Source: Diabrotica undecimpunctata
Lineage: Eukaryota; Arthropoda; Insecta; Coleoptera; Chrysomelidae
Length of the DNA: 64,000 nucleotides
NCBI RefSeq assembly: GCF_040954645.1
Contig: NC_092803.1
Span: 11,409,230-11,473,229, forward strand
Direction: 5' to 3'
Part shown: positions 12,765-23,299 of the stretch, piece by piece
How the letters are laid out: each line of letters starts with the position of its first letter
Numbering within the stretch: the first letter of the stretch is position 1
Made by a program: the position numbers and the translations under genes
Notes under the pieces: generated by a model
Databases searched by the model: none
The model's input: only the letters and a program-made list of their open reading frames with translations
What the model was told of the DNA's origin: nothing

Positions 12765-14998
12765 CTTCTTCTTCTTTTTCTTCTACTTCTTGGAGATCTT
12801 TCGATCTGTTTAATTCTGAAGCTGCCTCTGGTTAATTTCCTGGAAGATAGATTGCCAACTATCCCTCCATCTTTTAGGTGGTCTTCCGGGAGGTCTTGAA
12901 CCGGGCTGGTTGTTTTCTAGGGCAATTTTTGGAAGTCTATTCTCATCCATTCGTCTTACATGATTGTACTACATCCTTCTACGCTGCCTTCCCCATCCTA
13001 CAATATCTTGAATTTTGCACTGCTCTCTGACGTATGTATTTCTCACCCTGTCTCTTTTTGTTTGGCCCACTATTGTTCTTAGGGTTTTCATTTCGGCAAC
13101 CCTTAGCATCTGTTTAGTTTTGTTGGTATCTTCGCGCCCATGCCATATACCCGACAATGCGGATGCTTTGTTGATCTGACTCCTTAGGTCCTTTACTGGG
13201 TCGTGTATGCTTGATATATCTATGCCCAGATATCTGAATTGCATCACCTGTTGTATGGGGTTGTTCTCAACCACTAACTTACATCTGAGCGGAACTTTTG
13301 CTATTGTCATACATTTAATTTTGTTAGTAGAAATGGTCATATTTAGTTGGCGGCTTATTTGAAAGAACTGAAAGAGCTGTCTCTGAAGATCATCTTTTGA
13401 TTCGGCAATAATTGCTGAATCATCTGCGTAACACACCATACCAATTCTTTTGTTGTCCATTCTGTATCCGAGATTGAGATATGTTACTTTGTTTATAATT
13501 TTGCCCATGAGTAGGTTAAACAAGAAGGGGCTTAAACTGTCGCCATGTCTAATTCCTCCCGGTGTTGAAATATGTTCAGTGAATTGGTCTCCTGCTCTAA
13601 CTTTGGTTACATTGTTGTTATTTAGATTATGGACTATCTTTGTTATGTTGGTCGGTGTTTTATTTTTTAATAATATATTTAGAATGTCTCCCAGGCGAAC
13701 CCTGTCAAATGCCTTCGTTAGATCAATGAAGCAAATATACGCTGGCATGTCGAACTCTATAGTTTTTTTTATTTGTTTTATTATGAATACTGCATCTGTT
13801 ATAGACCGCCCTCTTGTAAAACCTTATTGTTCTTCAGCATTAGTGATTTGCCTTTCCAATTTGTCTTTAAGAATACTCGTGAAAAGTTTTATCGTTGTAT
13901 TTAAGAGGGTTACTCCTCTGTAGTTTTGTGGGCCAGTTTTTTGTCCTTTTTTAAATATGGGGATTGTGATGCTCTTATGCCATTCCTCTGGTGTTTCTGT
14001 GTTGTTTAAGATTTTGTTAAATAGTTGTGACAGTTTACTTGCAAGTTCAGGGCCTCCATATTTTAAGAGTTCATTGGGTATACCATCTGTTCCAGGTTCC
14101 AGGTTTTAGCTTCTTGATCTTTGCTTCTACCACTTCGTCATTGGTTGTAGCACTTATATCTGCTTCGTATTCGTTTATATTCAGCGTTTCTTCAGCATCA
14201 TATAGCTCTTTAAAATGCTGTTGTCACGTCTCTATAAGTACTCCCTTGGTCTGCACGAACTCGTTAACTGTTTTTTTCCTGTTCCTGATTTTCCATACTT
14301 TCTTTTGGGCACCATGTAGGTCGTAGTCCATGTCGCTGGTGAATTTAGCTCAATGTTCTCTTTTGATTGATTTTATTATTGCGTTTACTTCGTTTCTTAT
14401 TTAAACATATTCTGCGAGAGCTTCTTCTGATCGTGTGCTTTTATATCTCAGGCAGCATTTGCGTTTTAATTCAGAGTTCTTTTACCTCTTGACAAAACCA
14501 CGATTTGGTGTGTTTTATCGCCCTCGTGTTAATTTTCCGCTTTCCAATTGCTTCTTCTGCTGCTTGGTTGATGCATTTCCTGATTTTTTGCCAAGTATCT
14601 TCTACTCCCCATTTTGGTTGTAACTCGATCTCTTTTAGTTTGCTGGTAATCCTGTTCTCATAAAGGAGTTTTGTACTCTCTGTTGCTAGCGACTCTATAT
14701 TGTGTTTTTCGATGAGCATTGGGGGTTTTCTGTTTCGTTGCGGACGGTCTAGTAGCATCTTGCATAAAACAAGGTTGTGATCGGTCCCCAGGTTAGCAGA
14801 TGTTAGGGCTCTAACATCAAGCACTTGTAACGGTGTTATCACTCGATTTGTAATTATAAAATCTTTCATTGATCGCTGGCCCCGATTATTGTTAAAAGTG
14901 AATTTATGTTGGTCTTTATGAGAAGTATGTGTTGTTGATTCTTATGTCATTTCTAGCACAAGAGTCTATTAGTGCTTCGCCGTTTTTCATCCAAGTTT
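12765..14998 (-). mobile_element. RTE-type retrotransposon (family B), 2.2 kb, missing the endonuclease N-terminus
   Basis: Going 5' to 3' on the minus strand, the endonuclease C-terminal half at about 14998-14471 reads GQRSMKDFIITN and then GTDHNLVLCKM, with the catalytic-type DH. The RT at 13748-12969 has AYICFIDLTKAFDRV (motif A Asp), GGIRHGDSLSPFLFN (motif B), CYADDSAII (motif C) and QFRYLGIDIS. The tail at about 12790-12765 is AAG-rich microsatellite. Linker sequence (14470-13750) continues in other frames with stops. Expected RTE length is about 3-3.5 kb, so it is truncated at the 5' end and frame-damaged. Confidence 0.85.
12969..13748 (-). pseudogene. Reverse transcriptase core of family B RTE
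   Basis: The 259-codon open stretch carries RT motifs A to D in order: FIDLTKAFDRV near residue 8, the motif B region near 65, YADD near 108, and KYLG-type RYLGIDIS near 170. It lacks the N-terminal endonuclease in frame and ends at WGRQRRRM just before the usual C-terminal GRP-rich tail. The methionine at 13748 is only the first one after a frame break, not a real start. Confidence 0.75.
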
Positions 14999-14999
14999 A

Positions 15000-16440
15000 A
15001 CATGGATTAAAAAATTGTTATCTGACATTGACAGATGACATCTGGCAGGTATCTCAAAATAGGAGTGGTTCAGGGTCGTATCTTAAATATCTGCCATAGT
15101 GCATTTAAAAAACAACTCAATTTATTAAACTATGATACATATTCGAAAGATCTTTGATGTCAGTCTTATTATTGATAGAATTTAAATCTTTTTTATGCAG
15201 AATCATCTAATATGCATCTTTTGTTATAATTTTGTTCTTTTTCCAAAATCTGTATATTTTCAAAATCAAAAGAATGGCTATTTTCTTGAGAATGCTTGGC
15301 TAAGGCTGTTGTGTTTAATGCATTGGTTTGTACACACTATCCAAGTTCTCCAACAAGCGTGTTAGGAGAAAAGGAGTAAAGGAGAAACCTGATTTTGCAA
15401 ATCTGCTTTCTCCTTTCACAATGTTTCAAAACAGCACTCGTTCAGATTCTTTCCACAAATCAAATCTCCGACTCGTTCAAAATTAGACGATAATTTTATA
15501 TAATGCTTCTTTTCTTTACTCACAGAAACTGAAATCTATTCGAACGCAAGGCGTTTGCAATTCTCGACTTGGTCTCTTTTTGACTTCCACGATTCTGATA
15601 TCACCGAATTAACCACACAAAAACACAACTCGTAATACACTGCTTTCAACTGGACTGCTTGTTCTGGATGGTGAAAACACAATGATCAAAACTTTCTCGT
15701 TCAATTTTACATCGATTCTCTAGAAGATACATAAATACACACTTCTGATCCACTAAAAAAGTGAAGTACCAATTTAACAAATACCCAAATTCTGTGAAGT
15801 ACTGACCTGATAGTTCATTGGTATTATCATTGTGCTCGAAATGATTTACGAGCTTAACCACTGTCATGTACAAAAAATGCATTCTACTGTTTACGAAATC
15901 GTCATCGATCAATTCTATTAAAAACCGTTACGAGAACTATTCATTTAAAAGTGAATCAATGAACAACGAGCATTATCGGTTTCCAGAGGCGTGATGATTT
16001 ATAGCTTGTTTGGTTATTATATTATTAAGAACTGATTAAATATTTTAATAACTTTAATATATTGTAATCAATAACCATTATATAATAATTAAAAGAATAA
16101 TGACTTGATACTCCGTATCTCTCACAAAAACTATATTTGTTTTGTTTTTTTTTGTTATGATTTTCAGCAAGGTATTCGTGAACCAACAATTTTCTAACAA
16201 AAACTTCAGAAGATGAAATTTGTACGAAATAATAAAATATACAGATCAAAAATATCTAAGGGACACCACCATTATACCACTTTTTTCAATGAAAACTTAA
16301 ATACACTTCGTTGTTAGTATCATTCGATTTGAAAACTTGATTCGTACGATTAATTGCTTAAATTGTAAAGAAAAAGTGCTTCAAATTTTAAAGATAGTTT
16401 GTAGTTACTCAAAAGTTTATTAAAACAAAATTATTACTCC
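15000..16440. other. Unassigned AT-rich DNA
   Basis: There are only short open frames without motifs (for example 15646-15912 and 16025-16249 on the minus strand), no splice-supported exon, and no recognised repeat. Confidence 0.35.
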
Positions 16441-16445
16441 TAAAC

Positions 16446-16542
16446 TACTATCGTGGGGTCAAATTTGACCCAGGACTTAAAATTTTGTGGGATAGTGCAC
16501 ACGTGCTGCTGAATTCCCGTCTTATTTGACCCCACCATAGTA
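16446..16542. repeat. 97-bp inverted-repeat mini-element
   Basis: The left end tactatcgtggggtcaaat (16446-16464) and the right end atttgaccccaccatagta (16524-16542) are inverted copies with one mismatch. The left end also contains gtcaaatttgac, itself a palindrome. It looks like a minimal DNA-transposon derivative or two terminal repeats left after deletion. The ggggtcaaatttgacccc style recalls ends of some piggyBac-like elements, but I do not see TTAA on both flanks. Confidence 0.5.
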
Positions 16543-16558
16543 ATTATGTTGTTATTAT

Positions 16559-17810
16559 TTAAGATAATACATTAAAGCCGACTTGTTCTGGTTTTCCTGA
16601 TAGTGAGTTTCTTGATTTTATGGTCTTCTTTTTCTTGCATGTAATACTTTTCATCATATTAACGAGCTGGTCAAGTTTATCTTCATCTCCGTCCTCTTTT
16701 ACAGTCCTAACTTTACTGTACCCGCCAGAGGCCTGCGTAGCTGACTCGTATTCGAGGGCGGCGGATAAGACATCAACCAGCGTCTTGTGACGAGCTAATC
16801 TCAGTGTTCTCTGCATTTCAGGATCACGAAGACCATCAATAAATGCTTGAACGGCCAATTTTTCCATCATGTCTTCGGGAGCTGTCGTATAAGAATATCG
16901 TACTAATCTGGCAATATCTACCTCATATTCTTGAAGAGCCTCATCTTTCTTTTTTCTACGATTTTTAAGCTGCGACTGTTATACATGCTCCAAATGTTCG
17001 TGGCCATATCGCATATTTAACCTCTTCTTAAGTTGTTCGAAATCATCCGTCTCTTCTACGGCTATGGTCTGAAGCACATCTAAGGCATCTCCTCGAAGAA
17101 CGATAGTCAGGTTTACAGCCTTTTCTTTTTCAGACCATCCATTCGCTCTTGCAGCTGATTCGAACTGTTTCATGTAGTTATTCCATGACGATTTTCCGTC
17201 GAAAGTTGGGACTAACATGAACAGAACCTCCACTTTCTTCAAATTTCGGTCGTGTTTCCAACTTACATTTCGTCTCGTCTTCTTTTGTCTCTACTGTAAT
17301 CGGACTGTATCCTTTCTCTGCTGTTCCTGTTTCCTCCAGCTTCTTTTCCATCTCTTTCCATATCTTTTCTTCGAAGGCCAACATATCGGCAGCAACTTGG
17401 TTTTTTAACGACGATATTCTATCGTCAAGGGCAGACATCTCAGAAGTGACTTTAGAGATTTCCAAAGAGATGTTAGCAGAAACTTTGCTTTCCAGAGAAG
17501 AAATCTCGTTAGAAACTTTGTCTTCTAATGATGCGATGTCACCAGAAACTTTGGCTACATCAGAAGATACCTTCGAAATATCGTCGGAAACTTTGTTCTC
17601 TAATGATGCGATGTCACCAGAAACTTTCGAAATCGACGAGAGGACAGCATCTTCAAATATATAATTCTCTGGGTCCAATCCTTCTTCTAGCAAAGCGTTC
17701 TGTAGTCGTTGGACTAACTCAGCCTTTTTTCCGGTAGAAGCTAATTCTCTGTCCTCGAGATGTCTTCTTAAATTCGTCACTGTGAGCTCATAAATCATAG
17801 TCATTTTCAC
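16559..17810 (-). pseudogene. Gag of a Ty3/Gypsy-like LTR retrotransposon with an N-terminal SAP domain
   Basis: The N-terminal ~45 residues from 17810 form a SAP-type domain (LTVTNLRRHLEDRELASTGK, then LVQRL), a DNA/chromatin-binding fold. Next comes a repeated coiled-coil-like part (about residues 60-150: VSGDIASLENKVS, then VSGDIASLEDKVS). Then comes the Gag core: VPTFDGKSSWNNYMKQFE, a region with LRGDALDVLQ, and FIDGLRDPEMQRTLRLA. Gag proteins build the virus-like particle. A frameshift lies near 17200-17240, an in-frame TAA at 16979-16981, and the protein stops near 16559 before any zinc knuckle, protease or RT. The 5' LTR and primer site lie directly upstream, fixing the orientation. 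It is a dead, 3'-truncated copy. Confidence 0.83.
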
Positions 17811-17821
17811 AATTTATTTTA

Positions 17822-17839
17822 TATTCACTTTTGACACCA
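17822..17839 (-). promoter_or_regulatory. Primer-binding site of the LTR retrotransposon
   Basis: On the minus strand TGGTGTCAAAAGTGAATA begins one base after the LTR end (...ACAACA, then T). A TGG start, complementary to a tRNA CCA end, just downstream of an LTR is the usual primer site. I did not match it to a specific tRNA. Confidence 0.65.
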
Positions 17840-17840
17840 A

Positions 17841-18251
17841 TGTTGTGAATTTATTTAACTGCTATGTCTTTATTTAATTTATAATGTCTTTAATAATTTG
17901 TTCTATTTTATTTATTAATCCTTTACTAATTTATTATATTGTTCTTATTTTAATTTATTAAAAAGCACGATAATTTATATCAATTTATTTACTAATAATA
18001 CATAATTTATCTAGACGAACGTAACAATTAAAATCGCGACCGCGAATCTTCTTCAAAATTAACTGACCCTCTTCATAACAAAATTCCTCTATAAATATAA
18101 AATCCCGCTATTCGAGAACAACGGAAAAGCGACGATCTCCCATCGAAGTAACCAGAAGCTCAGACCGGTCTTATTCGGCCTACCTGGAAACCTCGAGTCG
18201 GATGATTCATCATAATTTGGGTCTAGATCCTTTGCCGAAATTTCTACAACA
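17841..18251 (-). repeat. 5' LTR, 411 bp
   Basis: On the minus strand the block starts TGTTGTAGAAATTTCGG and ends AATTCACAACA, giving TG...CA termini with a 6-bp inverted end (TGTTGT/ACAACA). It lies directly upstream of the primer site and Gag. A TATA-like TTATATTTAT lies at 18091-18100. The partner 3' LTR is absent from the window, so this is half an element. Confidence 0.72.
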
Positions 18252-18259
18252 AAAACAGA

Positions 18260-18790
18260 ATTAGTCATAATATATTTACAGTTTTGTAGGCCATGATATT
18301 TATTATCGTAACAATACTTTGGTTTTGAAATTTGGACGTGAGAAGTTTGAATCCACCCTTTTGTTGTAATCAACTCTTAAATCTGCTCGTTATATAGAAT
18401 AAATACTAGTGAAGAAAATATACAGTCTTGCCGAACGACATACAAAGTCTATGCTACTAATAATTTCTAGCAGTATTACTATTAGGTTACCAATTAAAGA
18501 TCGAATATACGTGAATAACCCAATACAGTCCCATCTATTCCATTATAATACTAAACCAAACAATAATTTACTCAAGCCAGAGGCAAGGTTATAGTAATCT
18601 TAACAATTTACGTACACCAATGGACTTGTGCTAGTTAAATATTTCTGCATAATGTAATGATCATTTTCTTCGATTTAGTACAAATTTGATTTATTCAGAA
18701 TATGCCATTCATGTTAGTAATGTATGTGGAATGTTTTAACAAGAAATGATCAATTTATTATTGATCATGCCAATTAAGATATGGTAGGAG
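18260..18790. other. Unassigned AT-rich DNA
   Basis: No coding, RNA or repeat signal was seen. Confidence 0.35.
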
Positions 18791-18802
18791 CGAAAGAATA
18801 AG

Positions 18803-18810
18803 AACTGAAG

Positions 18811-18894
<84 letters not shown>

Positions 18895-18919
18895 CTTCAT
18901 ACTTCATATTATACTTATA

Positions 18920-18952
<33 letters not shown>
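18803..18952. repeat. (TA)n microsatellite, two tracts
   Basis: Pure AT dinucleotide runs lie at 18815-18890 and 18922-18952. The first run is bounded by gaagtata on the left and tatacttc on the right, so the whole segment can fold into one hairpin. Confidence 0.95.
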
Positions 18953-18956
<4 letters not shown>

Positions 18957-19174
18957 AAGAAATTTTTTATTTTTTTAGGACATTATTAAAGACATTATAA
19001 AGAATCATAAGAACTACTTTGACATGTCAGCGCATGCTTTTAAATGTAGTTGCATTAATTTTTTCGGTCAGCCTTGGGTACACCTTTACGTTTTAAGTTC
19101 AAAGCTACCATACATTTCCAACGATAACTTTTTTCACACAGTAACAAAAAAGCACTATGTTGTTACAAGTTTTT

Positions 19175-19885
19175 TTTAACATCCTATGCAGACGACGCAA
19201 TACTACTCTCTCAAGTTGAAGACGATTTACAACGGTTGCTGCACCAATTTAATATAACCGCCAGAAAATTTAACTTATTAATTTCTCCAAAAAAGACAAA
19301 ATGCATGGTTACAACAGCAAATTTACTAAGACGTAAATTGGAGCTGGAAGGTCAGATAATAGAACAAGTGATGGAGTTTAAATATCTAGGCATCACATTA
19401 TCTAGCTCGAGCTGTAAAGCTCGAAACTAAACTGGAAGATCAAGTGAATAGAGCAAACAGAGCCGCAGGCTGCATGAATGAAACAATATGGAGAAATAAA
19501 AATATCGGAGAAGAAATGAAAGGCAGAATTTACAAAACCGTCATCAGACCAATAATGATATACATGGCAAAAAATAAGACCTAGCCCGGAGAGAACAAAA
19601 AGGATGTTAGAAACAGAAGAGATAAAAACACAGAATTACAGATATACGACGTAGATGCAAGGTGAAGAACATCAAGAACTGGGTAAGAAATAGAAGAGTA
19701 GAATGGAACGATCATATAAGCCGAATGACAACAAAATATAGTAGTAAAGACGGCAAGAGATGGTTCTCCAATAGAAAGACGATCAGTAGGAAGACCACGA
19801 AAACGATGGAACGACAATTTACTGAAGGCACCTTGAAAAAAAGGCAGAGACAAGAGTCATGACTACATAAAAAAAGAAGAAAAAG
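19175..19885 (+). mobile_element. RTE-type element 3' half (family B)
   Basis: The plus strand begins at motif C (YADDAILLSQVEDDLQ, about 19187) and continues LLHQFNITARKFN and MEFKYLGITLS (19236-19430). After frame breaks, the C-terminal part follows (IKNWVRNRRVEWNDHISRM) with the AAG-rich tail at about 19865-19900. It aligns closely with 33895-34510. An extra segment in KYLGITLSSSSCKARN replaces the YGKLETE of the other copy. It starts abruptly within RT, so it is 5'-truncated and inactive. Confidence 0.82.
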
Positions 19886-19899
19886 AAGAAGACGAAAAT

Positions 19900-20420
19900 T
19901 TTAACAACTTTTTTATTCTGGGCACCGTTTTCCCGGTCTTCTTTATTAATATCATTACACTTTTTTTTATGATTCTAGTGGATAAAGTTTTGTTTTTATG
20001 TTTATTTTTATTTGTGGAGGAGAAATGCTGTTACGGATATCTAATGGCAATACCACAGGTAGTGTGGTACTCACCCTTCTGTCATACCTAATAAAACTCC
20101 CCTTTTTTACCACGTATTAGGCATCCGGAAATACAATTTCTGATGTAACTTCAAATACCTTTGAATGCCTCTATGTTTCTCTCGCAGTTAGCTAATTCGC
20201 GTTGTCTCTGTCTTTCCCTGTTTTCTTTACTGAACATGATTGCTCACTGTATCACCTTCCACTTACTGTCTAGTCCTGGTTCTCCCTAAGTTTGTTTGAA
20301 GGATTTTAATATTTGGCCTTTGCTTGATTAGCCCACATGCGCGCTTTCTTGACCTAGTCTCGGAACTTTGGATACTTATTTGTATTAGATCTATAATCTC
20401 TTTGTTTGTATACGTTACAG
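19900..20420. other. Unassigned DNA
   Basis: No gene seen. This stretch is somewhat richer in C and T than its surroundings, with short frames only. Confidence 0.35.
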
Positions 20421-20423
20421 AAG

Positions 20424-20640
20424 GAATCTTAGCGCGTAGCGCAGGGGCTATGTTACTGCATTAACAAGCTGAAGGAACCGGTTCGAATTCAGGCCCTAAC
20501 AATTTTTTAAATTTCTTCTAATTTAACTGACCCGCCATCGTGCTTCATAGGGCACGTAAAGCCATCGGTCTCGGCTACGTAATTAGTCATTAATTTATGT
20601 TAGGTGCGCTTGCGCGACCTGAAAACCCTAACACTAGACC
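20424..20640 (+). mobile_element. tRNA-derived SINE (head and part of body)
   Basis: An A-box-like tagcgcagggg at 20437-20447 is followed 33 bp later by a B-box ggttcgaattc at 20480-20490. This is the internal RNA polymerase III promoter of tRNA-derived SINEs. The sequence between them does not fold into a full tRNA with a clear anticodon arm, so a functional tRNA gene is unlikely. The body runs into GC-richer DNA to about 20640. I see no clear tail or target duplication, so the 3' limit is a guess. Confidence 0.6.
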
Positions 20641-20687
20641 TTAGCCAGAAGATTACTCGAACTTAAGATTACTTAGAAGGAATCTAC

Positions 20688-20840
20688 GTTACAACTCTTT
20701 GTCTTGTGTCCTATCTCACCACATCTCAGACAGGGACCCCTCGCAGTTTCGTAACATATGGTCAAAATCAAGACAGATATAGCATCTTATTAGCTTCACT
20801 CTACTCCACTTCTACAGTTACGCCATCCAATTTTATTCCT
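20688..20840 (-). pseudogene. Gag-like ORF1 remnant with two CCHC zinc knuckles (non-LTR retrotransposon)
   Basis: On the minus strand IGWRNCR (about 20833-20813) is followed by RCYICLDFDHMLRNCEG (from 20787). After a one-base frame change comes CLRCGEIGHKTKSC, ending at 20691. Both knuckles fit C-x2-C-x4-H-x4-C. The order VGW..CR, knuckle, knuckle is the nucleic-acid-binding end of ORF1 in I-, R1- and Jockey-group elements. No RT follows; an RTE fragment lies upstream (higher coordinates). It is a small broken relic. Confidence 0.72.
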
Positions 20841-20869
20841 ACCTATTTTAACCAGGTCTTATGCGATCT

Positions 20870-21300
20870 TTTTGTTAGCTTTATTCTGTCATTCTACTAA
20901 TGCGTTCGCTCCAGTCCTGTTTCCGTTTTGTCACCCATCCATTTATGATTTCTATATTGCATGCTTTTCTTATGTTTTCGCTTCTCTCGCTGTCCAACAG
21001 ACTTTTCCCTGATATTCGTCCAAGTATTTTCATCTCTGTTGTTTCTAGTAGTCGTCTCGTTTTAAATGTGTCTTGTCTCCGCCGTGTATGTTAATATAGG
21101 TCTAATTGCTGCTGTATAGATTCTTGTTTTTGTGTCTTGTCTTAGGTGTTTGTTCTTCCAGATTGTGTCATTAAGACATTCCACGGCTTTACTTGCTTTT
21201 AAGCTTTGTTGTCGTACTTCTTTAACATCTCCGTAACTAGTTATATCTATTCCCAGATATCTAAACCTTGCTTCCTGCTTTATTATTTTCCCATCAATTT
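20870..21300 (-). mobile_element. RTE family B C-terminal fragment (minus)
   Basis: The minus frame at 21367-21062 encodes RFRYLGIDITSYGDVKE, then NDTIWKNKHLRQDTKTRIY and RPILTYTAETR. In other frames it continues to a WVTKRK segment near 20920. This is the post-YADD part of family B. It abuts a plus-strand copy at 21305, and both contain the NGWVTKRK segment, so two copies lie head to head. Confidence 0.75.
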
Positions 21301-21304
21301 CAAT

Positions 21305-21505
21305 TTTAGAAATATAGAAGACATAAATGGATGGGTGACAAAACGGAAACCGGAGTGGAACGAACACATTAGTAGAATGGCCGAGGATAGGATAGTACGA
21401 ATAGCACGAGATAAGTCACCAAATGGACGAAGAAGTATTGGCAGGCCAAGAAAAAGATGGTGCGATAATTTAAACAATTTAGGAGGCTAATATTGAAGAA
21501 GAAAC
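21305..21505 (+). mobile_element. RTE family B 3' terminus (plus)
   Basis: The plus frame encodes NGWVTKRKPEWNEHISRM, then GRRSIGRPRKRWCDNL and a stop, then an AAG-type tail (about 21493-21550). This is the family B C-terminus. It begins exactly where the minus-strand fragment ends. Confidence 0.75.
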
Positions 21506-21579
21506 AGGCTTTAAAGCCTTTATATAAGAAGGGAAAAGAAGAAGAAGACTTACCCTCTCCCTTTATAATGTCATCGAAT

Positions 21580-22200
21580 GCTATAGTCTGTGGTTTAGTG
21601 CGCATTTCGATCCGCATCGCCCCGCCTCGAATTTTCCCATTGGCTCTTGACCTGGAAATCCCTATTTATCGCTCGAACAGCGCATATAAATATTGGCGAT
21701 TTTCAGGTCAGCCAAGTCAGTCCCTCACGGGCTCTCCGAGAGCTTAGTGGTCTCGGGGCTCTGCTTCCTGCATTTATTTTCCATACTCTGTGGCTGAGAA
21801 TTGTTTCAACTTAACTTGGTCTTTTATTTCGACGAAGAAATTGTCATGTAAGAAATATCTTGCCTTTTTCAAGGCAAGACACCGAAGATAAATATTTTCC
21901 AAGTCCATAACCCGAAAATGGACTTAAGTAGAGGAGCTCTCGACAGTATATTCGAAGCCCTCTACAGAGCACCCGGAGACAAGAGAAGGTGGTTAGACCC
22001 TTATTTGTTCCCCCGAGGTGACAATAATGACTTTTTCTGTTGCTATTCTTAGATGAATTCAATGATATGGCTTTTGGCCTATTCCACTTCGACCTTTTCA
22101 GATCTATTGTGATCCTCTAGCCCTACATTACATTCTTTATCCTGACCTTTTTAAAGGTCTAATAACTGTGGATATTCTTGAGAAACGTGGGGTTTTTGTT
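21580..22200 (+). other. GC-richer segment with a core-promoter-like array (possible LTR or element 5' end)
   Basis: This tract contains an inverted CCAAT-type attgg (about 21643), TATAAA at 21685-21690 and an initiator-like TCAGT at 21717-21721. Several hairpins follow: tcttgcc...ggcaaga near 21858-21882 and tgggg...cccca near 22188-22206. A short frame starting ATGGACTTAAGTAG at about 21918 reaches about 45 codons without known motifs. It looks like the promoter and leader of a mobile element, but I found no matching second LTR or pol sequence. Confidence 0.35.
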
Positions 22201-22444
22201 GCCCCACTTTAATTTCAGATGTTTCTTGTTCACAAAGGATCAATATCTAACACTCTGTATCTCGATAGGCATATTCTAACACTTTCTTTAGCAATTTTGT
22301 ACATCAAGTGTTTTTATCACAACTTTTTGACTATACTTACCTTCTTTAACTGTCAAACAACTTTGGGATGTCATTTACTTCACCTTCTTCATATTTATAA
22401 AGCATAAAGAAAGACGTTTCACTTTTTTTAATCGCTTTCCCTTT

Positions 22445-23290
22445 AGTGCATCATCATCATCATTTTGGCTTTACAACCCTGTGTGGGTCCTAGCCTCCCC
22501 AAGGATTTTTCTTCAGTGGTCCCTATCCATCGCCTTCCTCCGCCAAGCACGTATTTCCATATTTCTCATGTCTTCATCGATGTTATCCAGGAATCTTGTT
22601 CTGGGTCTTCCTCTTCTTCTTTGACCAATAGGTCTATCAAGGAGCGTTTTTCTAGCTAGGTCGGTTTGCTCCATCCGCATTACATGGCCTACCCACCTCA
22701 GACGTCCTATCTTTATGTGTTTTACGATATCTGGTTCCTGGTATATCCTATAGAGTTCGAAGTTGTATCGTCTTCTCCAGACACCATTTTCATTTACCGC
22801 TCCATAGATGCGCCTTAGTATTTTTCTTTCGAAACATCCTAACATGTTTTCATTGCTTTTTGTTAAAGTCCAGGTTTCTGAACCATATGTTAGGACTGGG
22901 CGTATTATTGTTTTGTAGAGTTTTACTTTTGTATTTCTTGATATAACTGTAGATTTAAAAAGGAGATTAAGCCCAAAATAGCATCTATTAGCGGTGCAAA
23001 TTCTGCGGTTTATCTCTGCGGTAGTGTCATTTTCAGTATTGACGAGCGTTCCCAGGTATACAAATTCGTTAACTGCTTCGATGACGTCATTTTCTATAAC
23101 AAGTGGCCGTAGTGTTTGTGTTTTTTAGCCGCTTCCTTTAATGCTACGTACGCCTCTCGTGCTGCGTTTTTCGTTCTCCCAACAATATTGATATCATCAG
23201 CATATGCTAAGATTTGCACAGACTTGTTATATAGGTGCATCTGTCCTTTTAATTTGCCCTTCTGTTAAGGCCTCTTTGACAATGCTGTAC
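22445..23290 (-). mobile_element. RTE-type element 3' end (family D)
   Basis: The minus frame at 22845-22513 reads MLGCFERKILRRIYGAVNEN, then GRLRWVGHVMRMEQTDLARK and GQRRRGRPRTRFLDNI. It ends with an ATG-type microsatellite at 22450-22462. Upstream (22850-23290) broken frames carry the preceding part of the thumb. A decayed plus-strand copy with the same words lies at 28.25-31.2 kb. It starts after motif C, so only the last third is present. Confidence 0.83.
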
Positions 23291-23299
23291 AAACCGTAG

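Noticed and set aside
13450..13923. 157-codon plus-strand frame
   Set aside because: It lies opposite the RT core of the family B RTE copy and has no motifs of its own.
17446..17664. Plus-strand frames rich in Ser, Glu and Thr repeats
   Set aside because: They are the antisense shadow of the Gag coiled-coil repeats.
20424..20500. Functional tRNA gene
   Set aside because: A and B boxes are present but a full cloverleaf with an anticodon arm and acceptor stem is not, so I call it a SINE head.
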